A stretch of 64,000 nucleotides of DNA, taken from assembly GCF_023913755.1 (NCBI RefSeq), contig NZ_JAMXBJ010000050.1, positions 62,001-126,000 of the forward strand. The letters run 5' to 3'. Source of the stretch: Pseudarthrobacter cellobiosi (GTDB taxonomy: Bacteria; Actinomycetota; Actinomycetes; Actinomycetales; Micrococcaceae). Positions 31,928 to 41,273 of the stretch are shown in pieces. The position numbers and the translations under genes were made by a program. The notes under the pieces are model-generated. The model saw only the letters and a list, made by a program, of their open reading frames with translations, had not been told where the DNA came from and searched no databases. Numbering within the stretch: position 1 is the first letter of the stretch; every line of letters begins with the position of its first letter.

Positions 31928-34261
31928 CTACTTCGCGGACTCCAGCAGGCCGGCGCGGACCGTCTTGGTGGCCTTGACCAGGTTGCGCAGGGACTCTTCG
32001 GTCTCGGCGTAGCCGCGGGTCTTCAGGCCGCAGTCCGGGTTGACCCAGAGCTGGCGGGACGGGACGTGCTTGACGGCGGTGGCCAGGAGTTCGGTGACCT
32101 CGGCTTCGCCCGGAACACGCGGCGAGTGGATGTCGTAGACGCCCGGACCAACGCCGCGGCCGAAGCCGTGGGACTCGAGGTCGTGGACAACCTCCATGCG
32201 CGACCGTGCCGCTTCGATGGACGTGACGTCTGCGTCGAGGCCGTCAATGGCGTCGATGATCACGCCGAACTCCGAGTAGCAGAGGTGGGTGTGGATCTGC
32301 GTGGCGTCGGCCGCACCGGCGGTGGCCAGGCGGAAGGAATCCACTGACCACTTCAGGTAGGTGGCGTGGTCTGCCTTGCGCAGCGGCAGGAGCTCGCGCA
32401 GCGCGGGCTCGTCCACCTGGATGACCTTGATGCCGGCAGCCTCGAGGTCCGCGATTTCGTCGCGGAGGGCCAGGCCAACCTGGTTGGCGGTCTCGCCCAG
32501 TGGCTGGTCATCGCGGACGAAGGACCAGGCCAGGATGGTGACCGGACCCGTGAGCATGCCCTTCATCGGCTTGCTGGTCAGCGACTGGGCGTACTCGGCC
32601 CAGGCCACCGTGATGGGGGCGCTGCGGGTGACGTCGCCCCAGAGGATGGACGGGCGGGTGCAGCGTGAGCCGTAGGACTGGACCCAGCCATGGACCGTGA
32701 CGTCGAAGCCTTCGAGGTTCTCGGCGAAGTACTGGACCATGTCGTTGCGCTCAGGCTCGCCATGCACCAGGACATCGTAGCCGAGCTCTTCCTGCAGCTC
32801 AACAACGCGCTTGATCTCGTCCTTCATGAGCTGCTCGTACTGCTCGTTGGTAAGGTCACCCTTGTTGTTGCGGGCTCGCGCCGAGCGGATCTCGGACGTC
32901 TGCGGGAAGGAGCCGATGGTGGTGGTGGGCAGCGGCGGGAGGTGCAGGGCCTCTTCCTGGGCGGCTTCCCGTACTGCGTAGGCGGAGCGGCTGAAGTCCG
33001 CTGCGGTCAGGGCCTCGGTGCGGGCCCTGACGTCGTCGCGGCGGACGCCTTCGGCGATGGCGCGGGCTGCGATGACGGCGGATGCCTCGTCGATGGCAGC
33101 CTTGGCGGAGGCCGGGTCGGCCAGGTAGGACGCGAGGGTCTTGACTTCCACGGCCTTCTGGTCGGCGAACGCGAGCCAGCTGCGCAGGTCCTCGGAGAGC
33201 TGGCCTTCTTCGGTGACGTCGTGCGGGACGTGCTGGGTGGAGGTGGAGGTGCTGACGGCGATCCGGCCGGCGGCAGCCTTCAGTTCGTCCAGCTTGGCGG
33301 CGGCGACGGCCAGGTCGTTGCGCCAGATGTTGTGGCCGTCAACGACGCCGGCAACCAGGGTCTTGTTGCCGAGGCCGGCCAGGGCCGCTGCGGACGGGAC
33401 CGCGCCCTTGAAGGCGTCGATGTGCAGGGCGTCGATGTTGGTGGCGGCAAGTGTGCCCAGCTGGCCATCGAGGGCGCCGTACGGGGTGGAGACGAGGATC
33501 TGCGGGCGGTTGGCCGCACCGGAGAGGACTTCGTAAGCGCGGGCAACGGCTGCTTCGATTTCGGCGGCCGGGGTGTCCTGGTCAACAACCAGGGCGGGCT
33601 CGTCCAGCTGGATCCAGCTGGCGCCTGCGGCGGCGAGCTTATCGAGCAGCTGCACGTAGACCGGCAGGACGTCTTCGAGGCGGGACAGCGGAGCGAAGCC
33701 TGCCTGGGCTTCATCCGAAGCCTTGGAGAGCAGCAAGTAGGTGACCGGGCCAACGATGTACGGGCGGGTCTCGATGCCGTTGGCCAGGGCGAACTCGAAT
33801 TCCTCAACGATGCGGTTGGAGGCGAGGGTGAACTCGGTCTCCGGGCCAATCTCCGGAACGAGGTAGTGGTAGTTCGTGTCGAACCACTTGGTCATTTCCA
33901 GCGGCTGCTGGTCCTTGTTGCCACGGGCCAGGGTGAAGTAGCCGTCGATGTCGAGCTGGCCTTCGGCGTTGAGGAGCTTGCCGAAGCGGGCCGGGACAGC
34001 GCCGAGGTGGGCGGTGGCGTCCAGGACCTGGTCGTAGTAGGAGAACGTGCCCGGAACAGCGGCGGCTTCGGTGAGGCCCAGTTCCTGCAGGCGCTTGGCG
34101 ATGGTCAGCTGGATGCCCTTGGCGGCGGCGTCCAGGGCATCAGCGTCGATCTTGCCGGCCCAGTAGGCTTCGATGGCCTTCTTGAGCTCGCGGCGGCGGC
34201 CGATGCGCGGGTAGCCGAGGAGTGACGCGGCCGGGAACGGGGTGGTGTTCTGTTCAGTCAT
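31928..34261 (-). CDS. metE: Cobalamin-independent methionine synthase MetE
   Basis: The product has 777 residues, the full two-barrel length. It transfers the methyl group of 5-methyltetrahydropteroyl-triglutamate to homocysteine. The N-terminal barrel begins SLLGYPRIGRRRELKKAIEA. The catalytic barrel has TTIGSFPQTSEIRSARA, VLVHGEPERNDMVQYF, and the zinc ligands His and Cys in IHTHLCYSEF and Cys in NPDCGLKTRGYAET. It follows metF by 56 bases on the same strand, so methyl-donor supply and use are co-transcribed. It does not need vitamin B12. Confidence 0.96.
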   Translation of the reverse strand: MTEQNTTPFPAASLLGYPRIGRRRELKKAIEAYWAGKIDADALDAAAKGIQLTIAKRLQELGLTEAAAVPGTFSYYDQVLDATAHLGAVPARFGKLLNAEGQLDIDGYFTLARGNKDQQPLEMTKWFDTNYHYLVPEIGPETEFTLASNRIVEEFEFALANGIETRPYIVGPVTYLLLSKASDEAQAGFAPLSRLEDVLPVYVQLLDKLAAAGASWIQLDEPALVVDQDTPAAEIEAAVARAYEVLSGAANRPQILVSTPYGALDGQLGTLAATNIDALHIDAFKGAVPSAAALAGLGNKTLVAGVVDGHNIWRNDLAVAAAKLDELKAAAGRIAVSTSTSTQHVPHDVTEEGQLSEDLRSWLAFADQKAVEVKTLASYLADPASAKAAIDEASAVIAARAIAEGVRRDDVRARTEALTAADFSRSAYAVREAAQEEALHLPPLPTTTIGSFPQTSEIRSARARNNKGDLTNEQYEQLMKDEIKRVVELQEELGYDVLVHGEPERNDMVQYFAENLEGFDVTVHGWVQSYGSRCTRPSILWGDVTRSAPITVAWAEYAQSLTSKPMKGMLTGPVTILAWSFVRDDQPLGETANQVGLALRDEIADLEAAGIKVIQVDEPALRELLPLRKADHATYLKWSVDSFRLATAGAADATQIHTHLCYSEFGVIIDAIDGLDADVTSIEAARSRMEVVHDLESHGFGRGVGPGVYDIHSPRVPGEAEVTELLATAVKHVPSRQLWVNPDCGLKTRGYAETEESLRNLVKATKTVRAGLLESAK

Positions 34262-34317
34262 GGGAGATTCCTTGAGTGTTAGTGGAAACTGTGAATGGTC
34301 TGGCGGATGTTGGAAGG

Positions 34318-35301
34318 TCAGCTGGCGAGCTGGCGCTGGGCTGAGGCGTCGGCACGGACAGCGGCGCTGCGGCGGCCAACTGAACGGGACTGGCGCGGAA
34401 GTGCCAGTTTGTCCAGCACCTCCAGCGCGCTCTGGTGTTCGTTGAAGGTGTAGATGTGGATGCCCGGCGCTCCGGCCTCGAGGGCCGCGTTGGCCAGGTC
34501 CACCGTGGCCCGGACACCGATCCGGAGTCGTTCGCCGTCGCTGTCCGCGGCGGCCAGGCGGGCGAGGAGTTCCGGTGCCGGTTCAACGCCGGTCAGTTCC
34601 CCGAGCCGTGTGACCCGGCGCAGGCTGGTGAGCGGCATAACGCCCGGGATGATGGGGATGGTGACCCCTGCCCGGCGTGCGCGGCTGACGAGGTTCGCGT
34701 ATTGCTCGGTATGGAAGAAGACCTGGGTGATGGCAAAGTCGGCGCCGGAGCGCTGCTTGGCGAGCAGCACCTCGACGTCGTGGGCTTCACTGGGTGATTC
34801 CGGGTGCCGGGTGGGGTACGCGGCGACGCCCACGGCGATCTTGCCTGCACACAGCAGGGCCGACCGCCGCTGTTCAACCCGCCGGATAAGTTCGATCAGG
34901 TCCTGCGCATACCGCAGTGACCCTGCGGCGAGCGGTGCACCGTCCTTCGGCTGGTCGCCCCGGAGGGCCAGGATGCCCCGGACGCCGGTGTCCAGGAGGT
35001 CGCCGATAATCTCCGCCAGTTCCTCCGGCGTGTTGCCCACGCAGGTGAGGTGGGCGAGGGGCCGGAGCGTGGTTTCCAGGAGGAGCCTGTTGATGAGTTC
35101 GACGGCGGTGTCCCGGTTCGAGCCACTGGCACCGTAAGTGACGGAGACATAGTCCGGCTCGGTGGTTTCCAGTTCCCGGATGGTGGTCCAGAGCGACTCG
35201 GCCGCGGCCGGCGAGCGGGGCGGGAAGAGCTCGTACGAGAGCGCCACGGGGGCAGTCTCGGTGAGGTTCGGATGCGTTTCAATAAGGCTTGGCGGTGACA
35301 T
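34318..35301 (-). CDS. metF: Methylenetetrahydrofolate reductase MetF
   Basis: The product has 327 residues. It reduces 5,10-methylene-THF to 5-methyl-THF with FAD. Motifs are ALSYELFPPRS, YVSVTYGASGSNRDTAVELI, HLTCVGNTPEEL, GILALRGDQP, and ADFAITQVFFHTEQY, all in family order, ending GIHIYTFNEHQSALEVLDKL. The C-terminal 25 residues are a basic, Ala/Arg/Gln-rich tail. It is the first gene of metF-metE. The ATG lies inside one copy of a repeated GCAAATGTCA element, two further copies of which lie upstream. Confidence 0.95.
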   Translation of the reverse strand: MSPPSLIETHPNLTETAPVALSYELFPPRSPAAAESLWTTIRELETTEPDYVSVTYGASGSNRDTAVELINRLLLETTLRPLAHLTCVGNTPEELAEIIGDLLDTGVRGILALRGDQPKDGAPLAAGSLRYAQDLIELIRRVEQRRSALLCAGKIAVGVAAYPTRHPESPSEAHDVEVLLAKQRSGADFAITQVFFHTEQYANLVSRARRAGVTIPIIPGVMPLTSLRRVTRLGELTGVEPAPELLARLAAADSDGERLRIGVRATVDLANAALEAGAPGIHIYTFNEHQSALEVLDKLALPRQSRSVGRRSAAVRADASAQRQLAS

Positions 35302-35676
35302 TTGCGTCCTTGGCTTTGGGCCATTGCCGGCTACCGGTCAGCAAATGTGACGGTGAAGCCGAGAATGAATTTGAGTTTGGGAACACGGAAGACTCCACAG
35401 GGACGCAGCCGCGACTGTTACGCCTGTAATGAAGTTGTCCGTGAGCAAATGTCAGGCCCACATGGGGGCACCCACACCCTCCACAATCGGAGGATCGCTG
35501 ACACGTTACCTCGGTAACTTGTATAGAACTCTAGGAGCCCGCGGGGCACCCTTCAAGTCCACTGCCGAATTAAGACGCAGCTTTACGGCGTGTTTCGCAT
35601 TGGTGCAGAATTTTCTTCGCCATATTGGTCAACGAATTCATGGGGCATACTGCAGACCCGCCGCTGCCTTGGCCTG
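35302..35676. promoter_or_regulatory. metF upstream region: repeated elements and a cobalamin-riboswitch-like core on the plus strand
   Basis: This 375-base gap has no gene I can support. GCAAATGT(C/G)A occurs at 35341-35350 and 35445-35454, and inverted at 35296-35305 over the metF start. On the plus strand, pointing away from metF, GGGAACACGG, ACTCC, GGGACGC and CCGCGACTGTTA run in the order of a cobalamin riboswitch core (about 35379-35420), followed by GTCAGGCC at 35451. The 3' B12-box match is poor. The orientation is wrong for metFE, so this is a tentative call. CCTCC/GGAGG and GTTACC/GGTAAC hairpins follow at 35478-35518. Confidence 0.3.
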
Positions 35677-36486
35677 TTACCAGGGCCGGTCAACACCCGG
35701 CCCGAAGCCATCGTCCCGGAGGTACTCGTCCCGCTCCTGCCCGGAATTCCGCTCGCTTTGGGCTTCCCTGGCGCTGTCCCTGAGCTGCTCAAGCTGGCTC
35801 TGCCGGCCCGGATCCGCCGGAGGCTCGTCCTGCCCAAGCTCTTCCGGCGGTTGCGGGGTGGTGTTGTCCGCAGCCGCTGCATCGGCCTTTTGCTGCAGCC
35901 GCTCCGCCGCCTGTTCCAGTTTCTCCGCCGCATCGGCGTCCGTGCCTGAATCCGCACTGGCTGCTCGGGCGTCAAAGCAGCCCTCCGGAGCAGCCTCCAC
36001 TACCGCAACGCCTTCGGCGAACAGCCGGGCCGCCGCCGTCGGATCTTCTGTTTTGGCCTCGGCGTCACCGAGGCGTTCGATGGTGAGGGCCAGGTTGACC
36101 CGGACAACGCACTCGTCGGCCGTGCCCGCCAGGGACAGTGCTTCCTCGAAGCGTTGGCGGGCGGCAGCGAAGTCCCCGGCGAGGAACAGGCCGTCACCCT
36201 CGGCGAACGGCGCCTTGTGCGGTTCGATGAAATTGGCGGTCCTCAGTCCGCCCGCAGCATCCGCCACGCCGCCGGAGTCCCCGGCCGCGAAGGACCGGGC
36301 AGCAGTGTCGGCGAGAATGCCCACGCTGAGCAACTTAGCGGACAGGCACAGGACCAGGAGTGCGGGCAGCATAGACCACCACAACAGCCGACGGCGGCGC
36401 TCCCGCCGGTCCCGTGAGGTCACCGGCGGTGCCGGTTCCTGGGGTGCCGGTTCCTGCGGTGCCGGTTTGGGCGCTGGCCGCATCAT
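35677..36486 (-). CDS. Membrane-anchored TPR-like protein of the MoxR/Bat cluster
   Basis: The ATG at 36486 overlaps the stop of the upstream gene by 4 bases and gives 269 residues. A proline-rich cytoplasmic start with tandem PAPQE units is followed by a basic patch and one membrane helix (LLWWSMLPALLVLCLSAKLL). The outer part has TPR-like helices (GLFLAGDFAAARQRFEEALS, CVVRVNLALTIERLGDAEAK) and an Ala/Gln/Glu-rich coiled tail. It corresponds in place and form to the BatC/TPR member of Bat operons. It probably serves as a partner of the two von Willebrand factor A proteins encoded before it. Confidence 0.75.
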   Translation of the reverse strand: MMRPAPKPAPQEPAPQEPAPPVTSRDRRERRRRLLWWSMLPALLVLCLSAKLLSVGILADTAARSFAAGDSGGVADAAGGLRTANFIEPHKAPFAEGDGLFLAGDFAAARQRFEEALSLAGTADECVVRVNLALTIERLGDAEAKTEDPTAAARLFAEGVAVVEAAPEGCFDARAASADSGTDADAAEKLEQAAERLQQKADAAAADNTTPQPPEELGQDEPPADPGRQSQLEQLRDSAREAQSERNSGQERDEYLRDDGFGPGVDRPW

Positions 36487-37508
36487 GTTCGAGTTCCCGG
36501 TCCGGGCCGGAGCTGCCGCCACTGGCGCAGCACCAGGACGGTTTCGCGGAGTGCCAGCAGGAACGCCCCGGCGGCGAGGAGCCAGTACAGCTCCGTCCGC
36601 CCGCCCCCGACGCCGTCCGCCGGCACCCGTTGGAGTTCCCCTGGATCAGCGGCCTGCATCATCGGCGCCACCGGGTCTCCGGCCGAACGGTGGACATACG
36701 GAATCCCCAGCTGACCGGCAATGCCCCGCAGCCGGCCTTCGTCGATGACCGATAAAGCATCCTTGCCGGTTCCGGACGACCGGTCTTGGATGTAGCCGGC
36801 GCCAGCGTCCTGCCCCGACCCCTGGCCCGTGTTTTCCTTCATCCGGCCGCCGTCCGCCGTGCCGTAGCCGAGCACCGCGCCCCCGTCCACCAGGCCGCCG
36901 TCGAGCCTGATCGCTTCCGGTGCCTTGGCGCTGGTCTGTTCACCGTCTCCCAGGTAGTAGACCAGGCGCGGCCGTTCGGGATGGCTGTCCCGCGCGGCGC
37001 GCAGCCGCTCCGCCAGCAAGGTTCCGGCGGCTGTGACGCTGCTGCCCTTGGAGAATGCGGTGACCTGGGGCCGCAGGACGGACACGCTGGTGTCCAGGGC
37101 GGTGGTGTCGGTGGTGAGGGGCATCCTGACAATGGCGTTGCTGTCGAACGTCAGGAACGAAAAGCGGGCTCCGGCCAGTTCACCTGCGATGGCCATGATG
37201 TCCTGCCGCACCCCGTCCAGCCGGGGCGAGCCGTCGCCGTAGTCTTCGGCAGCGATGCTGCTGCTGGTGTCCACCACGAAGAAAACGTTGACATCCGCCG
37301 CCTCGGCTTGGGAACTCCCGCCGGGGACACCCGGCCGGAGCGCCGCAGCCAGGAGCAGCAGCACCAGGGCGCTCCTGAACAGCCAGTCGCGGCGCATACC
37401 GGCCGAGCTCTGGCGCGCCGCGTGGACGAGTCGCCAGACCAGAAACAGCACGGTCGCGGCGATGAGCGGGGCCATAACCCACCAGGGCAGGATCGGTTGC
37501 AGAGTCAT
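36483..37508 (-). CDS. Membrane protein with von Willebrand factor A domain (BatB-like)
   Basis: The ATG at 37508 overlaps the previous stop by 4 bases and gives 341 residues. Membrane helices lie at the N-terminus (WWVMAPLIAATVLFLVWRLV, LFRSALVLLLLAAALRPGV) and C-terminus (LYWLLAAGAFLLALRETVLV), with a VWA domain between. The metal-ion-dependent adhesion site starts VNVFFVVDTSSSI, with the DxSxS motif intact; TFDSNA and YYLGDGEQT follow. A Gly/Asp-rich insertion (residues about 225-250) is unusual. It pairs with the VWA protein encoded upstream. Confidence 0.85.
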   Translation of the reverse strand: MTLQPILPWWVMAPLIAATVLFLVWRLVHAARQSSAGMRRDWLFRSALVLLLLAAALRPGVPGGSSQAEAADVNVFFVVDTSSSIAAEDYGDGSPRLDGVRQDIMAIAGELAGARFSFLTFDSNAIVRMPLTTDTTALDTSVSVLRPQVTAFSKGSSVTAAGTLLAERLRAARDSHPERPRLVYYLGDGEQTSAKAPEAIRLDGGLVDGGAVLGYGTADGGRMKENTGQGSGQDAGAGYIQDRSSGTGKDALSVIDEGRLRGIAGQLGIPYVHRSAGDPVAPMMQAADPGELQRVPADGVGGGRTELYWLLAAGAFLLALRETVLVLRQWRQLRPGPGTRT

Positions 37509-38533
37509 GGCCGGAGCCTCCACGATGCGCCCGCCAGAACCAGGGCGGACAGGAGTGCCAGCGCGAGGGGCAGATCGGGCCGGTCCGAGACAACCGCCCG
37601 GGGTGCTCCCTTCATGGCCGTGGCTTCGGTTTCCTGCACGGATCGGACGATGTCCGCCACAGCCTCCGGGCTGTCCAGTTGGTGGTACGCCCCACCGCTG
37701 GCTTCGGCCGCTGTGCGCAGCCTCGCTCCGGGCTGGCCTGGGCCGGTTCCGTAGTCAAAGTCGCCGGGGTTCAGGGCGTAAATGCGCACATCGCGCTCCT
37801 TGGCCAGGGCGGCCGCCTGTTCCAGGGTGAAGATGGGATCGCCGGACAGGTAGTTGTCCGTTGCCAGGACGATGGACCGCGAGCGCCGCTGACCGGCGTC
37901 AGGTGTGCCGGTCTCCGCTCTGCGTGCATCCGCGGCGCCGGTGTCCGGGAACCCGTTGACGCAGGATGCCAGGCCGTCGCCGATCAGTGACGATCCGCGG
38001 CCGTTCCAGGTGCCGTCCAGGAACCCCGCGCTCCCGGGGCTTCCCTCGAACGCGCGTTGGGCCAGCTGGAGTTGTTCCTGTACATACCCGTAGTCGTCGG
38101 TGAGGGGGAAGACCTGGACGGCGCTGCTGTCGAAGACAGTGAGGCCGATCCGTTCGCCGTCGAACTCCTTCGCCAGTTCGGCAAACACCTGCACCACAGC
38201 CGCGTCGGCGCTGCTCATGGAGCCCGATGTGTCCAGGCACAGCATGATGTCCCGGTTGCGCTGCAACGGCTGGATGGTAGTCAGTTCCACCGGACGCGCC
38301 GCCGCGGCCACCGCGGAGACCAGCAGGGTTGTGGCCGCGAGAGCGGCTACGGCCAGCCATCGGCGGTGCTGGCGGAGGGCCGCCTGGTATTCGGGCAGCG
38401 CGGTAAGGCGGTCCGCATTGGCCACCGGCCGCCGTTGAGCGTTTGCGTGTCGGTCCGGGCGGAAGGCGCGCCAACCGGCCAGGGCCGCGATGACCAGCGC
38501 AGGCGGGATCAGCCACCAGAACATCAGTTCCAT
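37505..38533 (-). CDS. Membrane protein with von Willebrand factor A domain (BatA-like)
   Basis: The product has 342 residues. One N-terminal helix (FWWLIPPALVIAALAGWRAF), a second before the VWA domain (WLAVAALAATTLLVSAVAAA) and one at the C-terminus (LPLALALLSALVLAGASW). The metal site is RDIMLCLDTSGSMSSADAAV, with DxSxS intact, and IVLATDNYLSGDP gives the conserved Thr-Asp. It overlaps genes on both sides by 4 to 10 bases. BatA-type proteins in other bacteria help in stress tolerance and envelope function, and MoxR is thought to act on them as a chaperone. Confidence 0.87.
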   Translation of the reverse strand: MELMFWWLIPPALVIAALAGWRAFRPDRHANAQRRPVANADRLTALPEYQAALRQHRRWLAVAALAATTLLVSAVAAAARPVELTTIQPLQRNRDIMLCLDTSGSMSSADAAVVQVFAELAKEFDGERIGLTVFDSSAVQVFPLTDDYGYVQEQLQLAQRAFEGSPGSAGFLDGTWNGRGSSLIGDGLASCVNGFPDTGAADARRAETGTPDAGQRRSRSIVLATDNYLSGDPIFTLEQAAALAKERDVRIYALNPGDFDYGTGPGQPGARLRTAAEASGGAYHQLDSPEAVADIVRSVQETEATAMKGAPRAVVSDRPDLPLALALLSALVLAGASWRLRP

Positions 38534-38994
38534 TGCCGCACCGCCTGGCGGGCAGTCTCGGCCGATTGCGCGACCGGCGGAAGGGGTTCCAGGCCGAACT
38601 CGCCCGGGTAGATCTTGCGGACGGCCTCGGCCACTGGGGGCAGTGGGTGCCCGTGCAGCTCCGCAAGGGTCATCCTGGGGGCGTCGATACCGGTGACGTC
38701 GCGGGCGAACCGGCGGACCAGCAGGCTAAGTTCCTGGTGGGACTCCCGTGCGGTCAGCAGCCCGGCGGCGGCGTCTGCCGTGACGGCGTCGATCCTTTGC
38801 AGGTAGGCCTCCTTGAGGCCCGCAAGGTCCGACGGCGGAGTGAACCGGGGCGCCTGCTCCGTCACCTTCGGTTTGCGCGTGCTCAGGAAAACGAACGCGT
38901 ACCAGCCCAGGACCGCTGCCAGTAGGGCGAGTCCGGTCCACAGCCACGCCTGGCTGTACTGGAGGGGTTCGTAGATGCCCGGGTCAGCCTGCAC
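38524..38994 (-). CDS. Single-pass membrane protein of the MoxR cluster (DUF4381-like position)
   Basis: The product has 156 residues from a GTG that overlaps the DUF58 gene by 11 bases. One membrane helix lies near the start (AWLWTGLALLAAVLGWYAFV). The cytoplasmic part is helical: LKEAYLQRIDAVTADAAAGL, SHQELSLLVRRFARDVTGID, LPPVAEAVRKIYPGEFGLEP. In Bat-type operons a similar small protein of the DUF4381 type stands between DUF58 and BatA; the identity here rests on place and shape, not on a clear motif. Confidence 0.75.
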   Translation of the reverse strand: MQADPGIYEPLQYSQAWLWTGLALLAAVLGWYAFVFLSTRKPKVTEQAPRFTPPSDLAGLKEAYLQRIDAVTADAAAGLLTARESHQELSLLVRRFARDVTGIDAPRMTLAELHGHPLPPVAEAVRKIYPGEFGLEPLPPVAQSAETARQAVRQWN

Positions 38995-39868
38995 GCCGGT
39001 GCCTTTCCAGGAGGGCGAAGAGTTCCGTCATGACCGCACTGCTGCCGGTCACGTGGCCTTGGGTAATGCCGGCGCGGCGGAGCATGGCCTGCCGGGCCGC
39101 GTCCCGTTCCCCTGTTGCCTTGGCATAGGCCGCCGCGATTGCCGGGGATGCTGCCAGGTGTGCTGGCAGCATCGACGAGTCTGCCACGCTGAAGGCGTCC
39201 TGGCCGGTGTTTCCTTCCCCGGCCAAGTCAGCGTCCCGGATGGTGAGCCAAAGGACCTCATGCTGGGCACGCAGCCGGCGCAGCAGCTGTTCGGTGTCGG
39301 CGCCGGCGGCATGTTCGTCGGACACCACAAACAGCAGGAACCTGCCCTTGACGTTGCGGGCCACGTACTCCAGCTGGTCCTCGATCCTGCTGGGGCCAGA
39401 GTCCAGGGAAGTGGACGAGTCAACCTCGCGCAGGAGCCGTTCCAGATGCGGCTCACCGGCTTTGGCCTGGATGGAGCGTGTCCCGTTGCCGTCGCCGCAG
39501 ACCAGGCCCACTACGTCGCCGTGCCGGTGCGCCAGGTAGCCCACCACGCCGAGTGCCATCACGGCGATGTCCTTCTTGGTTTCGCCGTCGCGGGACTCGG
39601 CAGCCATGCCCCGTCCTGTATCGGCAATAAGCAGGACGGTCTGGCGCCGCACGGCGACATACCGCTTGATGAGCGGCGATCCGAACCGGGCGGAAGCCTT
39701 CCAATCGATGTCGCGGACATCGTCCCCGGGGATATAGGCGCGCAGGTCATCAAAGTCGAGGCTGCGGCCGCGGAAGACGGAACCGTATTCGCCGTCGAGC
39801 ATGCCGCGGGCTTTCCGGTGGGCGAAGATGGCCATCTTCGCCTTCACGCGCTGCAGGAGGCTGGTCAC
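38984..39868 (-). CDS. DUF58 domain protein
   Basis: The product has 294 residues. The family hallmark is FRGRSLDFDDLRAYIPGDDVRDIDWKAS split over two strands, followed by RYVAVRRQTVLLIADTGRGM, a VWA-like beginning in which DTGRG replaces DxSxS. No membrane segment is found, so it is a soluble or peripheral form. It starts 7 bases after the moxR stop. DUF58 and MoxR genes are nearly always adjacent; the ATPase probably remodels this protein together with the downstream VWA proteins. Confidence 0.9.
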   Translation of the reverse strand: MTSLLQRVKAKMAIFAHRKARGMLDGEYGSVFRGRSLDFDDLRAYIPGDDVRDIDWKASARFGSPLIKRYVAVRRQTVLLIADTGRGMAAESRDGETKKDIAVMALGVVGYLAHRHGDVVGLVCGDGNGTRSIQAKAGEPHLERLLREVDSSTSLDSGPSRIEDQLEYVARNVKGRFLLFVVSDEHAAGADTEQLLRRLRAQHEVLWLTIRDADLAGEGNTGQDAFSVADSSMLPAHLAASPAIAAAYAKATGERDAARQAMLRRAGITQGHVTGSSAVMTELFALLERHRRAG

Positions 39869-39875
39869 CGCAGCC

Positions 39876-40883
<1,008 letters not shown>

Positions 40884-41037
40884 TGGATTTCCCCCTGATG
40901 GCTGGTGGTTTACGGATGTTAGCCCGGGTGTGCCGCCGGCGGCTGCACTCCGTCCGCCATCCTATCCAAGCCACCTGCGGGTCCGGCCGCAATGGGGACC
41001 CCTCCCCATCGCGGCTCTGCAGGTCTATTCTTTTGCC

Positions 41038-41241
41038 ATGAGTGAGCTTCCAGCCAGTTACAAAGAGTTTCTCGCCGACAAGAGCGAGCGGTTCATCCTT
41101 GCCGTCAAGCCTGTCCTGCAGCAGTCCGCTGCCGACAAGTCCCATGGTGTCCGGGTTACCTACAACGCGGGTCCCACCGGCCACCAGGCCCACCTCGATG
41201 ACAGCATCCCCTTCGGCGTGGTGGTCGAGGACATCGACTGA
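41038..41241 (+). CDS. Small conserved-type hypothetical protein
   Basis: The product has 67 residues from an ATG. It is soluble (MSELPASYKEFLADKSERFI, then LAVKPVLQQSAADKSHGVRV and IPFGVVVEDID). I recognise no domain. TATTCT ends about seven bases before the ATG and no ribosome site is present, so a leaderless mRNA is possible. Coding is supported by third-position GC and by a start and stop that fit a gap between operons, not by family evidence. It is convergent with the ABC permease gene. Confidence 0.55.
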   Translation: MSELPASYKEFLADKSERFILAVKPVLQQSAADKSHGVRVTYNAGPTGHQAHLDDSIPFGVVVEDID

Positions 41242-41273
41242 GGGATCCGATCGGCATCGCTAGCCCCGCGTCA

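Noticed and set aside
32690..34225. Plus-strand open frame opposite metE
   Set aside because: It lies entirely within metE, has no recognised domain, and is Gly/Val/Asp-rich as expected for an antisense frame.
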